Below, one piece after another: positions 13,136 through 35,019 of a stretch of DNA of 64,000 bases (positions are counted from its first letter, which is position 1; every line of letters begins with the position of its first letter). The position numbers and the translations under genes are program-made. This DNA comes from Cordia subcordata (taxonomy: Eukaryota; Streptophyta; Magnoliopsida; Boraginales; Cordiaceae), in contig JAPTOF010000003.1 in NCBI GenBank assembly GCA_028554755.1, positions 23,496,501 through 23,560,500 on the forward strand, in the 5' to 3' direction. The notes beneath the pieces are model-generated. The model saw only the letters and a program-made list of their open reading frames with translations, was not told the DNA's origin and did no database searches.

Positions 13136-13263
13136 AAAATGTTTTCATTTTTTGAATACCCGATTTCGTTTATTGAAAAATCAAAAGTGCTGTTTTTGAA
13201 ATCCGACCAAATACAAGACTATTTTTGAAATTTATTATTTAATTTGTGTTATTTGTAAAAAAA
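13136..13263 (-). repeat. Right terminal inverted repeat of the MULE
   Basis: The reverse complement begins with T7 and ACAAATAACACAA and aligns with 5449-5576. It ends about 188 bases before the KAS I ATG. Confidence 0.85.
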
Positions 13264-13450
13264 TTCCCGTTGAATCTTCATACATTTTCTTCTACCCAAA
13301 AATACATTTTGACACAACCATACTTGTCAAGCCACCCCACCATCTCACACACACACACACATTACACACACTGCACGATACAAAAAAGCACACAGCCACA
13401 TCATATCCGTCGAAACATCCACACACACACACACATGCACGCTGACCACC

Positions 13451-16400
13451 ATGCAGGCCTTAAACTCCGCCACGCAGCTCCGCCCTTCGCCGCTCGACCC
13501 ACTCCGCAAACCCCAAGCTTTCCCTTCCCCGAAAATTACCAACTTGCCCTTCAAAATCCCAGCCTCGGTCGCTTCCTCGGCGCCGAAGCCCGAGAAGGAT
13601 CCGAAGAAGCGCTTGGTGATCACGGGGATGGGGTTGGTGTCGGTGTTCGGCAATGACGTCGACGCTTACTACGACAAGTTGCTCGCCGGAGACAGCGGCA
13701 TTACGCCCATCGACCGGTTCGACGCTTCCAAGTTCCCCACCCGGTTCGGCGGCCAGATTCGTGGGTTCTCTTCGGAAGGTTACATTGATGGTAAGAATGA
13801 TCGCAGACTTGATGGTTGCCTTCGTTATTGCCTCGTTGCTGGTAAGAAGGCTCTCGAGAATGCCAATCTCGGAAAAGATCAAGTGTCTAAGGTTTGTGAA
13901 CTTTTTTTTAAGCTTATATTAGCTCAAGTTTACTCGTTTTTGAGTTGGGTGTTGATTTTATTGAGCTGAATTTAGTGTTGCATTTTGTTTGTTCTTGTTT
14001 AGATTAGGATAAGGTTGGTATTTTTTTAAAATGGTATGTGACAGATTGTTTATTAAGTAGGGGATTTAGGGGCTTTGTTAGGTGTTGCTTAGTCGAATTT
14101 AATTTTTATTGAGCTGAATTTGATGTTGCATTTTGTTGTTCTTGTTTAGTTTGGGATAAAGTTGGTGTTTTTTTTAAATGGGTATGTGAATAAATGTTTA
14201 TTAAGTGGGGGATTTAGGGGCTTTGTTAGGTGTTGTTTAGTCGAATTTAATTTTTATTGACCTGAATTTGACGTTGCATTGTTGTTCTTGTTTAGTTTAA
14301 GATAAAGTTGGTATTTTTTAAATGGGTATGCGACAAATTGTTTATTAAGTGGCGGATTAAGGGGCTTTCTTAGGTGTGTTTAGTCGAATTTAATGCTGAG
14401 TTGTGCTGATTGTCGTTGATTATTTGGTGGTTCTTTTTTTGTTAGCTATGTTGAAATTGTTTACTATTTTTGTTTAGTTGATTTGAGTTTTCTGTTTTAT
14501 GCATAACTTCCAGACAGTGTGGGTCAATGTGGGCTTTAGATAATGTGTGAATCTTGGCTTGAGATCATATACTACAGTTATGCTGATGTTCAACGGAAGT
14601 ATATTAAAATATGGATTGCAAAATAGATCTTGCAACGAACATAGAAAAATCTGGATAGCTTATGAGTATTTGCTTTTAGAAAACGTGATTTAATTCAATC
14701 TCCTTGTCTTTGCATCGTGGGATTATTCTTTCACACCCCAGAGTAGTCTTACAAGTTTTCTTTCCTGAAACTTCTTTTTACAAAAATGCTTGTGGCTGCT
14801 TAATTGGAGCAATATAGATGCTTCTAAATGGTTTGTTATCAACCCAATTGCAGATTGACAAGGAACGAGCTGGTCTTCTGGTTGGTACGGGGATGGGTGG
14901 TCTTACCGTATTTTCTGATGGTGTTCAGGCATTAATAGAAAAAGGTCTCAGGAAAATTACTCCTTTTTCCATACCTTATGCAATTACAAATATGGGATCT
15001 GCCTTGCTTGCAATCGATCTTGGATTTATGGGGCCAAATTACTCAATTTCTACTGCTTGTGCTACTTCCAATTATTGCTTCTATGCTGCTGCCAATCACA
15101 TTCGTCGTGGTGAGGCTGATTTGATGATAGCTGGTGGAACTGAAGCTGCCATTATTCCTATTGGACTGGGAGGTTTTGTTGCATGCAGAGCTTTGTCTCA
15201 GAGAAATGATGATCCACAAAGGGCTTCTAGGCCATGGGACAAAGATTGAGATGGCTTTGTTATGGGAGAAGGGGCAGGAGTCTTGGTAAGTTTGTGGTTG
15301 CAGTGATTGCTTATTTTAGTCTAACAGCAACATGCATTCATCTTCTTTTCTCTTGGGCAAAAGTAGTTAAGAAAGTTCTTCGTCCTCAGGAATTCTCTCC
15401 TTTCTGTCACTTGAGAGTGCTCTGGTCATTACAAGATACCTTAGACATTAGGATGTCAAATAGGTGGGCATCTGCCTTGACAATTTAGGGCATTTTGGCA
15501 GGTCATGGAGAGCTTGGAACACGCAATGAAGCGAGATGCTCCAATAATTGCCGAGTATCTAGGAGGTGCTGTGAACTGCGATGCTTGTCATATGACAGAT
15601 CCAAGGTCTGATGGGCTCGGTGTTTCTTCATGTATCCAGGCCAGCCTTGAAGATGCTGGTGTCTCACCAGAAGAGGTATTTTAACAACTTGATTTGCTCC
15701 CTTGATCCAATCTACTATATGCACTGTTTATCTGTAAGAATGGATAATTTTTAGGTACACCCTTACTGTCATTAATCATTGCCTTTCCGGATAAGGACAA
15801 AGACCGTTCTGCAGCCCTCCTGTCCCCTTCCTTTAACATTTGATGTTTCATTTGCTTTATTTTTATATCGACAGTGTTTTCTCTGCCAATTTATGTGAAT
15901 TATGACATAATCATTAGATTTAAACTTTAACCATGATATGGGTGAGAGAAGTACTTATAGGAGAATAGTTTTGAACTACTTGGTAAGTGGGTACGTGTTT
16001 GGTCAGATGTCAGCCTCATTGCTTGTCAAACTTTACCCGTTATTGCTTCTCAAGCATTTCCTGTGTGTTTTTCATATATGGCCCTGTACTCTTTATGACA
16101 TCTATATATTCTTGTTGGGTGCTTTCTCTCAGCAGCAACATTGATTTTCTGCCCAACTGCACTACCTCCCTGTAAAAACCTGTCTTTGATTCCCTGAAGA
16201 CCTACAGAACATACTGTAACCTTCGTCTGCTTAATTGCTTCTCTCCTTGCTCTTATTAGCCAAAAACGTGCAAAATGCTAAACTACATTCAAACATACGA
16301 TTTGAAGCTTTTTGTATCTTGAGACATAGAGGAAATAAGAACATTATATTTGAAGGTGGACGCCAGTAGTGCCAAATTCATTTTGCTTGTGATCTTCTTT

Positions 16401-17538
16401 GTTTTGTTCTGAACCATGAGGGACTTGAAACTTTTACCTTCATAATGCTTCTATACTGAAATTTCAGAAACATAAATACTATGAATCAATCTTGTCTGCC
16501 TTCTTTTTCAGGTAAATTACATAAATGCTCATGCAACTTCCACTGTAGTTGGTGACCTAGCTGAGGTGAATGCTATTAAAAAGGTATTCAAGAACACTTC
16601 AGGGATCAAAATGAATGCAACAAAGGTTAGCTCCCTCTCTCTGCCTCGTTCCCTCCCCCTGGCAGTCTGCGTACACATGCTTGGATCATCATGAACATGA
16701 AGATATATTCATTTGTTACTTCCACGTGTAAACTTTCTATTATGAGTCTATAATTGGTGGTCCATTTTGATAATTAGTGCTTGGGACCCATCACATTCAC
16801 ATCCTAAGGCCTGTACCTGCACTGAAGTTTCTCGTCATTGGTCCAATACCATTCCAGTTTGATATATCTTTTTATGAATATGACTCATTAATTGGTCTAA
16901 AATGCTCCGTTACATCCAAATCTATAAATCCACAAGCTACTTCTATATTATTTCTGCCTCACTTGTTTTCCTCTCTTGCAGTCAATGATAGGGCATTGCC
17001 TTGGTGCAGCTGGTGGCCTCGAAGCTATTGCAACAGTAAAAGCCATTACGACAGGCTGGCTGCACCCCACTATTAATCAATTTGTACGTTCTTCTTTCAA
17101 TTATAACACATCTCATCTTTTGCAACGAAATGCAGAGCAAATAGGAAATTATTAACATCCTTAAATCATGCATTTTATACGTAGCTAGCACATTACCAAA
17201 CTGATTAAATGCCAATTTTCACCTTGCGTTAAATACTGAATTGATGGTTATAATTTCAGAACCCAGAACCTTCAGTTGAATTCGACACAGTTGCAAACGT
17301 AAAACAGCAGCATGAGGTTAATGTTGGTAAGATGCTATTCTTGATCGCAACTATCAATTGTGTAGCTGGATATATATACAGGATAGAAGTTTGCCGCTGC
17401 TGGTACCAACTAGTTGAGCTGTCGTTCAGAGCGCTTAAAAGATAATTGATGCTTGTTTTACCACATGCAGCTATTTCAAATTCATTCGGATTTGGCGGAC
17501 ACAACTCGGTCGTGGCCTTTTCGGCGTTCAAGCCCTGA
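13451..17538 (+). CDS. KAS1: 3-oxoacyl-[ACP] synthase I (KAS I), chloroplast; contains an in-frame TGA
   Basis: Condensing enzyme that extends acyl-ACP from C4 to C16 in plastid fatty acid synthesis. Seven exons: 13451-13891, 14854-15285, 15502-15675, 16512-16625, 16982-17083, 17260-17326 and 17471-17538, all with GT-AG introns and consistent phase (466 codons in total). A Ser/Pro-rich transit peptide of about 45 residues precedes KKRLVITGMGLVSVFGNDVDAYY. The active-site Cys is in STACATS (residue 216); the two catalytic His are in NAHATST and MIGHCLGAAGG. Odd: codon 279 is TGA (15247-15249) in PWDKD-stop-DGFVMGEG, where relatives have Ala-Arg; CGA to TGA would explain it. If real, the product ends before both catalytic His. 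Other unusual changes: DACHMTDP for DAHHMTDP, STVVGD for STLAGD. So either a decaying copy or a sequence error. MCM3 follows downstream, as in Arabidopsis. Confidence 0.9.
13961..14395 (+). repeat. 148-bp tandem repeat in KAS I intron 1
   Basis: TTGAGCTGAATTT-type units start at 13961, 14109 and 14257, exactly 148 bases apart, giving nearly three copies. Each includes GTTCTTGTTTAG and GGGGCTTTGTTAGGTGT. Confidence 0.85.
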
Positions 17539-19147
17539 TTCAGATAATGCATTTAGTCTTAACAACAGAAATTTTCCAAATTAATTCGAATACTAAGATA
17601 GAGGGTGATTCATCTGGAATTGCGGAATCAGTCACGGGAAACTCTTTTGAGCTATGGAGAAATTTCTTATTTTCATGTGATAATTGTAAGCTTTAGCTCG
17701 TTAGTGAACATGAAATGACTTCTTGCGTTTTTCTGTCATTTTTATCTTTACATGTTAGGGGGGAAGTGTAGTCATTTTTTGCTTTTTATGTAATAGTAAG
17801 AAGTGATTTTCGTGTTTTATCAAGTTTGAGTGCCTTTGATTGGCATCTCTGCTAGTTATTGCATTTTACAGACTGCTCTCTCTCTTTCTCAAAGCTTTTA
17901 TTGGGGGCAAAAAAATAGATAATAAATGCTGCTAATCACAATTCTGACTGTATAAATCCGACCAACAGTTGACACAACCCATAGATAAGCCATCCGTTGT
18001 AAAGAGAAGCTAATATTAATTAAGCCTTAATTTAGTCTTCAGTTGGTGGCGTATTTAACTCCTTCGTTTATTATATTTTTATATCTTAGGAAAATAGGAC
18101 CCTGTTAAAGATATATTCTTCGCAAGACCAGGAAGATAAAATTACCTTGCTATATAAAATTTCGCTTTTGCAATTAGTTATAGGGGGTCGATTCAAATGC
18201 TTATTACTTCACGAGTCAACAAATGTGTGAATTGATTAACAAATTACACATTAAAAATTCACCGATTCCACTTCAAGAATTATTGAAAAATAATCTTAAA
18301 AGAGTTTCATTTTGTAAAATAATAGTCACATTTGACTTTATGTAGTATCCACTGAATAGAAATTTATATGTATATATTATATAAAAGAAGATATATGTCT
18401 TTTTATATATGTCACGTGCCATCATTCTAAACACTCCCTTCTATCCAATAAAACATTTGATCTACCCTTCTACGCGTATACAACTATTACCCTTCTATGC
18501 ATATACAACTATTACCTAATGTAAATCTATTTAATTATCGATTAATAGCTTTTATCTAAAAATAACACTTAAAAATCTTTTTTATTTTCTTTTTTCCTCT
18601 TATTACATCATTTTATGTTCTTATTTTCTTAATTTAAATATTTTATTCGATTACTAAAAATATCACATAAATAATTGAAATGTTGTATTCAGTTACTAAA
18701 GATTTTTCACAAAAATAATACCAGTACTAAAAACTTATGCAGAATTAATTTCAAAAGATATATTTGCATTTCTCAATTATCATTATCTAATACTTGCTAA
18801 TAAGTACGTGCCAGGTTCTGTTTGATACATTTTCCTAGAAAATAGTAGGTTTTTTGGTGTTTGATTGTCATGAAAAATATTTTCTCATAGCTTTGCTACA
18901 AAAAATGTTTTCCTCAAAATGCAACTGGCCGAAATTGTTGACCGGAAAACTTTTATCCAGTTGACACATTTTTCCTTGCCAGCCAAAATGCAAAAGTTAA
19001 GAAAATATTTTCCCGTAAAACATTTTCCTGCAAGCAAATAAAGCCTTTATATTATTTTTGACATGCAAATTTGATTTTCTTTTTTAGCGATTCCCCTTTT
19101 TGTAAGAGGTCAACACTCAGCGAGGTTGACTGCTCCAGATATCCGCG
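17539..19147. other. KAS I 3' flank and MCM3 upstream region
   Basis: No gene seen. AT-rich DNA. At about 18813-19046 a MITE-like piece begins GGTTCTGTTTGATACATTTTCC and ends GGAAAATG-related sequence in reverse (CATTTTCCTGCAAGCAAATAAAGCC); the ends pair only imperfectly. Confidence 0.5.
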
Positions 19148-19219
19148 TATATAAAACCCTCCCCTAGCCAAAACGGACCTAATCCCGTTTCGCGCCAAAT
19201 CGCGCTCTTATTTTCCCGC
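19148..19219 (+). promoter_or_regulatory. MCM3 core promoter with two E2F sites
   Basis: TATATAAAA at 19148-19156, then TTTCGCGCCAAA at 19188-19199 and TTTCCCGC at 19212-19219. Both match the E2F consensus TTTSSCGC; the first also matches on the reverse strand. They lie near the expected start site, 120-150 bases before the ATG. E2F control in G1/S is well known for plant MCM genes. A (CA)n run in the leader lies at about 19281-19298. Confidence 0.8.
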
Positions 19220-19337
19220 CGAAATCTAAAGCCCTAAAAAGAGTGAAGAAGAGAAAAAGAAAGTCACACTCGCAAAAAGAACACACACACACACACACGC
19301 AGTGGAAGGTTGAGGCGAGAAGAAGAATCGGAGAGAA

Positions 19338-29538
<10,201 letters not shown>

Positions 29539-29555
29539 AGGTTTGCATCTGATTC

Positions 29556-30413
29556 CCGCAGATATCTAGGCACTTATCAATTTTCAGTGTTTGATTATTG
29601 CTTTTGGTTCCACATGCTTTATAACCTTATAATTTTAGTTTTTGTTAAAAGTGATCATATTTATATGAATGTTACACCATGTATTTTGATCCTTACTAAA
29701 TAAAAATTTTGGATCCACATTACTAGAGTGATATTGTAATGTCTTGTTTTACATCGATTTGGTGTGAGATGTATACTCATTGTCTAGTTTATAATGATTT
29801 AGGGCTAATTATCATCATAATCTTAATATTTTGGACAAATTGATTAAGATCAATATATTAGCCGATTAATAATTAGGTATAAATAGTTACGATTGATTAA
29901 ACACAATATGTTAGTAGATTAGTGGTTGGGTAATTTTGTCTCGATAAATAATTTTTTTTTGGTAAAAAAAAAAGGTTAAACGCGTTGCCCTTTTGATTGC
30001 AACAGATATCTAGGCGCTTTGTCAATGTTCAGTGTTTCATTATAACTTTTGGTTCCACGTGTTCTGTAACCTTAAAATTTAGCTTTTATTAAATATAATC
30101 ATCATATTTATATAAATGTTACACTATGTATCTTGATCCTTACTAAATAAAAATTTTTGATCCACCTTACTCGAATGAACTTTTAACGTCTTGTTTTCGA
30201 TCGATTTTTTGTGAGATTTGTATTCATTGTCTAGTTTATAATAATTTGGGATTCATTATTATAAGTTTGAATATTTTGAACTAGATAATTAAAATTAATA
30301 TGTTAGTATGTTAGTAGTTGGGTGTGAATCGTTATAATTAATTACACACACATATGTTAGTATCTTAGCGGTTGGGTAATTCTGTCTTGATAAGTAATTT
30401 TTTCTTTGGCCAA
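29556..30413 (+). repeat. Tandem duplication (offset 444 bp) of the BBE-like gene 3' flank
   Basis: CAGATATCTAGGC starts at 29559 and 30003, and the two 400-plus-base copies then run in parallel to about 29960 and 30413 with many substitutions. The first copy begins directly after the stop codon, so what was duplicated is the 3' UTR or terminator region, possibly the residue of a once duplicated gene. Confidence 0.75.
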
Positions 30414-31053
30414 AAATAGAAAAGTTAAAGAGGTGAAAAGGGCATTCCTTTAATGGTCATCTTTGGCAAAGCTACTCTCAAAGTTGGAGTTAGGTCTCAT
30501 GGATTTACCTAGCGAAGAAAATAAAGATCACCCAAAAAAATAAAGAGAAAAAGAAAAAAAAATATTAGCCAAAAAATTAAAGTACTTGGCTGCTTCAAAA
30601 TTCCAAGAATAAAGAACAAAAAAGCCCAGGTGGAATGCATTAATCCTACTCTCTTTGACTGATTCTATTGACAATCTTGTGCTTTACATCCTTAAAAATA
30701 CCAAAAAAATCAAAAGTTCTATAGATATCGTATCTAATACAGTAAGCAGAAGATGCACACAAGATAGTTATCTAGTTTCCTAGTCGTTTTCGTCTCCTTT
30801 CTCGTGATGCTTTTCCCTTCAATTTTATATTCTCAGTATCAGAATTTCAGAATTTCTGAATTAATGACTTGTCTGTTATTATATATATTAGTTAGCATAT
30901 ATAATATACTCTACGTTGTCTTTATTTGTAAAAAGTTGATAATAGCAACAGGTTAATTTGCCAAATTAAGATCAGGAATCAATAAAATGCGGGTCAGAAA
31001 AGATATAGCAATATCTACATATTTAAAAATTATAAATTTATCATATATATAAA

Positions 31054-31280
31054 GCTCGTTTGGATTGAATTTTTGAATGAAAATTATTTGTTAAGAAAAT
31101 AGCACATTGATTTTGCAATACATAAGAATATGTATTGACTTAAAAAAAAAATGAAACACTTAAAAAGCTCAAATTGTATTTTTTTTTTCAAAAGTCAAAA
31201 TTTTGATTTTAAAAAGAAAACTCTTTTTTTTTAAATTTATATAAAAAAGTGTTTTTAAAAGGAATCAATCCAAACGAAAC
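31054..31280. mobile_element. MITE, 227 bp, CGTTTGGATTG ends
   Basis: GCTCGTTTGGATTGAATTTTT on the left and AATCAATCCAAACGAAAC on the right; same size and ends as the copy at 26804-27030. Confidence 0.6.
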
Positions 31281-31839
31281 TTTAATTTGATATTTGACAT
31301 GCATGCATGAGGTATGAATCTATGAGGAGAATGATTTAATAATATACTAATCCATTGAATTTATAGGATCATATTTATTATAAAAAAAAATAGTATAAGT
31401 GTACTTACTACATTCAGATCTACATCTAATGCTTAGCAAAAAGTCAGCGTCATTTCTTCTCCATCTAAAAAATTTGTTCCGAAGGGTTCATATGATTCGT
31501 ATTTTAAAGAGAGAAAATTTGTCGAGATGGTGATGGGGAGATACATCACATGCGAAACATGAATTATCAAGACATTTTAAGTCGTGACATTGAAAAAAGA
31601 ACATTTAGACCTTTCAAACGAGCTGGCTCGACAATGTACATGATCCGTTTGGGCAAGACGAACTTATTTTAGAGGATTCAAATGGAAAATAACTAGTAAG
31701 AACATATTATATATCCAAGATATAGAATTACTTAGAGTTGATGCAAACCTTAATTTTATGTCACTTACAATGGCAGGTCTAAAAATTTTTTTTTACTAGA
31801 GTTAATATTAAATTGAGCGTTTAATTCTTAACATACTAT

Positions 31840-32071
31840 GGGCCTGTTTGCATTAGTTTTTTTTTTAAGAAAAATATTTTTTTCTTGAAAAAGTTATATT
31901 AAATTTATAATAACTGTTTAATTTGGCTTCCAAAAAAATTAAAATTTTTTAAAAAAAATTTAAATACAGTTTTTTTTTATATGTCAAAATTTTTAAATTT
32001 TAAACAAAATTATTTTTAAAAAATTATTTAAAAAAATATTTTTGAAAAAAGTTAATCCAACGCACAGGCCC
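31840..32071. mobile_element. MITE, 232 bp, GGGCCTGTTTG ends
   Basis: GGGCCTGTTTGCATTAG on the left and TTAATCCAACGCACAGGCCC on the right, flanked by TAT on both sides. The core is T/A-rich. Confidence 0.6.
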
Positions 32072-34571
32072 TATGAGCGATAAAGATTGAAGAGCCTACC
32101 TCAAGACTTGCGGCTGTAATGGTTGTTTCATGCTGGAGGGTGAGAGTTTCGTAAAACAGAATTTTGCTTTTTGTTGTGCTTACTTTTCTTTCCTTTTACT
32201 TTTTTGGATAACAAAATAATTTGATTTCTTTTGGCCATTGATCGCTATTGTTGATCAAGGGCTGAAATATTTTTAAAGTAGGTCTATCATTTAAAAGTAA
32301 ATAAATTTTTTAATAATCATTATTTTTTAATTAACAATAGTCAATTAAAATTTTTAAACAAGTCAACCTCCAAAAAAAAAAAAAAACTGACCTTATACAG
32401 TAATTTCTTAAAAACTAGAGGGGTCAATTGACCCCCAAATTACTACATACATCCGCCAATGGTCACTGAAACTACTTTTTGTAAGAAGTTTAACTTTTAG
32501 AGGAAAATTTTAATAGCCTGTTACTGAAACACGTCGACACTCATTGCTTTGTATGCTTTTTCAACTTCGATATGGTGACTATCAAGTGGACAATTAGTCA
32601 ACCCTAATAATGTAAAATTATTATATTCTAGATGAGAGAGAGGAGCAGACTTTATTCATCTCTCCCATCAAGCAGTCCTATAAGATATAGTAACCATTAA
32701 CAAAAAATAAAAATAATGAGATGGATTTAGGCCCAACTAAAATTGAATCATCACAAATTATTTTTTGAGCTTTAATAGGTTAAAATTAACCCAATTTTAG
32801 AAATAATAAGGCATCTGATCAATTAGTGATAACCTGTAGTGTAGTAAAATTCTAACTGTGGGAGTGTAGTAGTTATTTACACGTGACATGTAGTGAGCGA
32901 AAATCACCAAACTGTTAGGGATCAAACGAAAGACTGCAAATGATGAGACGAGACCAGCGGATTTTGTTTCCGATTGTTGAGGTTGATTTATTTACTTATA
33001 GAACGTTCAAATCAAAAATTGCTTTTAATTTGAGCAACCCTACTTATTCCATGATCATGGAATAAATGGAATAAGCTTACTTAACTATCATTAGGAGAAA
33101 ATCTAATTTCGCGACAGATTGGATTGCAAAAAAAGTTAAGTAAAACCAGTTACTTAATGATCGGATTAGCAATATTCAACCAGTTATCTACAACAAATGA
33201 TGAGACAAGAATTTATTTGACTTTTCCGCACTAAGCTAGCAAGCCTCCTCGTTAATATGATCCAAATATCATGTGCAGTGGACAAAGATCAATATATATT
33301 ATAAAGTAATATTTTTGTCACTTTAAATTATGTCATGCATGAACATGTTATGCCTTTTTTTTCTTTTAAAAAATTTTAGTCTATCTCTTTTTATACAAAA
33401 TTATTATTTCGTAATCAAATTTATTCCATATGTGTATTTTGTTTCCCTCCCTTCTTCTTCTTCCATATACTTTATTTTAATTTTTCTAAAATTATTTGAT
33501 TTCACAAAAATATAAAAATTGTTATTAGTGTTTGAAAACCTGCTAAAGATTTAATTTACAAAATGTGTTTATATTTTATCTTTAAATGAAATGTAAAAAT
33601 TAATTATTAATAATAAATAAATATATATAAACTCATTTATTGCATGGGTGTAATATAACATACATTTTGCTATATATTCTATCTTATTTTTCACTTAACT
33701 AATAAAGTAGATATTATATGAATTTGTAAATTTTATGTACGGTAATGTTTTAATGGATATTTGAATTGTAAATAATTTATCAACTATTGGATAATGTTAT
33801 TCAAACTCTTTTATTTATTTTTGTTATCGAGAAATTTTTTTGCCTTTTTTAGAATTAGATATTGATATTTTAGTTCTTTTTTAATGAATTATGAGTGATA
33901 GAGTTTGCATTTCTAATATAAATATATGTCCATACTCTGGAGGTTAAACATAAACTTCTTTTTTGAAATAGAATATATAACATTCTATATTTATTTGTTG
34001 TACAATAATTCTAAATATATTTTATAGTACTTTTAGCTATTATCTTAAAAAATAACAAATAGTTAATATTTTATCAAATGCTAATATACTTAATTGCTAT
34101 TTCACCCTACATTTGGATTCATTCTTTTCTTTTTGTTTGTTTTGTAATCTTTATATAAAATTTTATCTTTCAAAACTTGTCCAATTTCAATTTCAGTGTT
34201 AACATGTTGGTCCTATTACATTCCAATATTTCTCTTATAACAAGTGGCCCTAAAACCTAGTCACAATTGTATTTTAGAAATACAAATTCACAGTTTTAGA
34301 AATACAAATTCACAGTTCTCATAATAGTAAGAACATGAACAAAACAAGCTAACATGTTGGTCTTGTTTCAGAATTTTTGTTTTAAAATACATAGTAACAA
34401 AAAGGAGTAAGCCAAGTTAACCTTTTAGTTCTGGATTTCAAAATTCCCTTTTCACAAATTATAGTTATATAATAACTGGTCCTAAAATCTGATCACAATT
34501 GTATTTTTGAAAGATTTTTTATTTATATATTGACTTCCTATATTTAGGTTTGATGGCACCATTAGTTCCTG

Positions 34572-35019
34572 AATTTACGAAATAGTAATAGAGATCCCTG
34601 TATTTTTTCCGAAATTTGCACAAATACCCTCTCCATCAAGTTTTCTTTCCATTTTAGCCATGATTATGTAACACACGCTAAAAATGAGATTAGATTTTAG
34701 TTTTTGCCCTTAATTGCACAAACACCCCCCATATTTTTCTTTTTTCCCCTATGTTTTCATTCATAATATTTCAAAAAAAATTAAAATCAAGACCAACCCC
34801 ACCCCCACCCAACTGCACAAACACTCCCTGTGTTTTTCTTTTTTATTTAATTTTATTTTTAAACAAAATAATGGTAAAATAAACATTTTATTAAATAAGA
34901 TAAGGATAGAATGGACATTTCCCAAAATCCATTGATGAATTAACGAAAAAACTGATAGAGGGGCAAGTGTGCAAATTTTAAAAAAATACAAGGAGTCTCT
35001 ATTACTATTTCGTAAATTT
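34572..35019. mobile_element. Foldback element with ~55-bp inverted ends
   Basis: AATTTACGAAATAGTAATAG at the left edge is mirrored by CTATTACTATTTCGTAAATT at the right edge, and the match continues with a few mismatches through GCACAAATACCC versus its mirror near 34965. The inside includes no gene. Confidence 0.7.

Noticed and set aside
13343..13436. CA-rich leader repeats before KAS I as a CRISPR-like or regulatory array
   Set aside because: Simple (CA)n microsatellites in a plant 5' leader.
15244..15252. Intron or alternative border to skip the KAS I TGA
   Set aside because: No GT donor and AG acceptor nearby would remove the codon and keep the conserved frame on both sides; selenocysteine decoding is not known in land plants.
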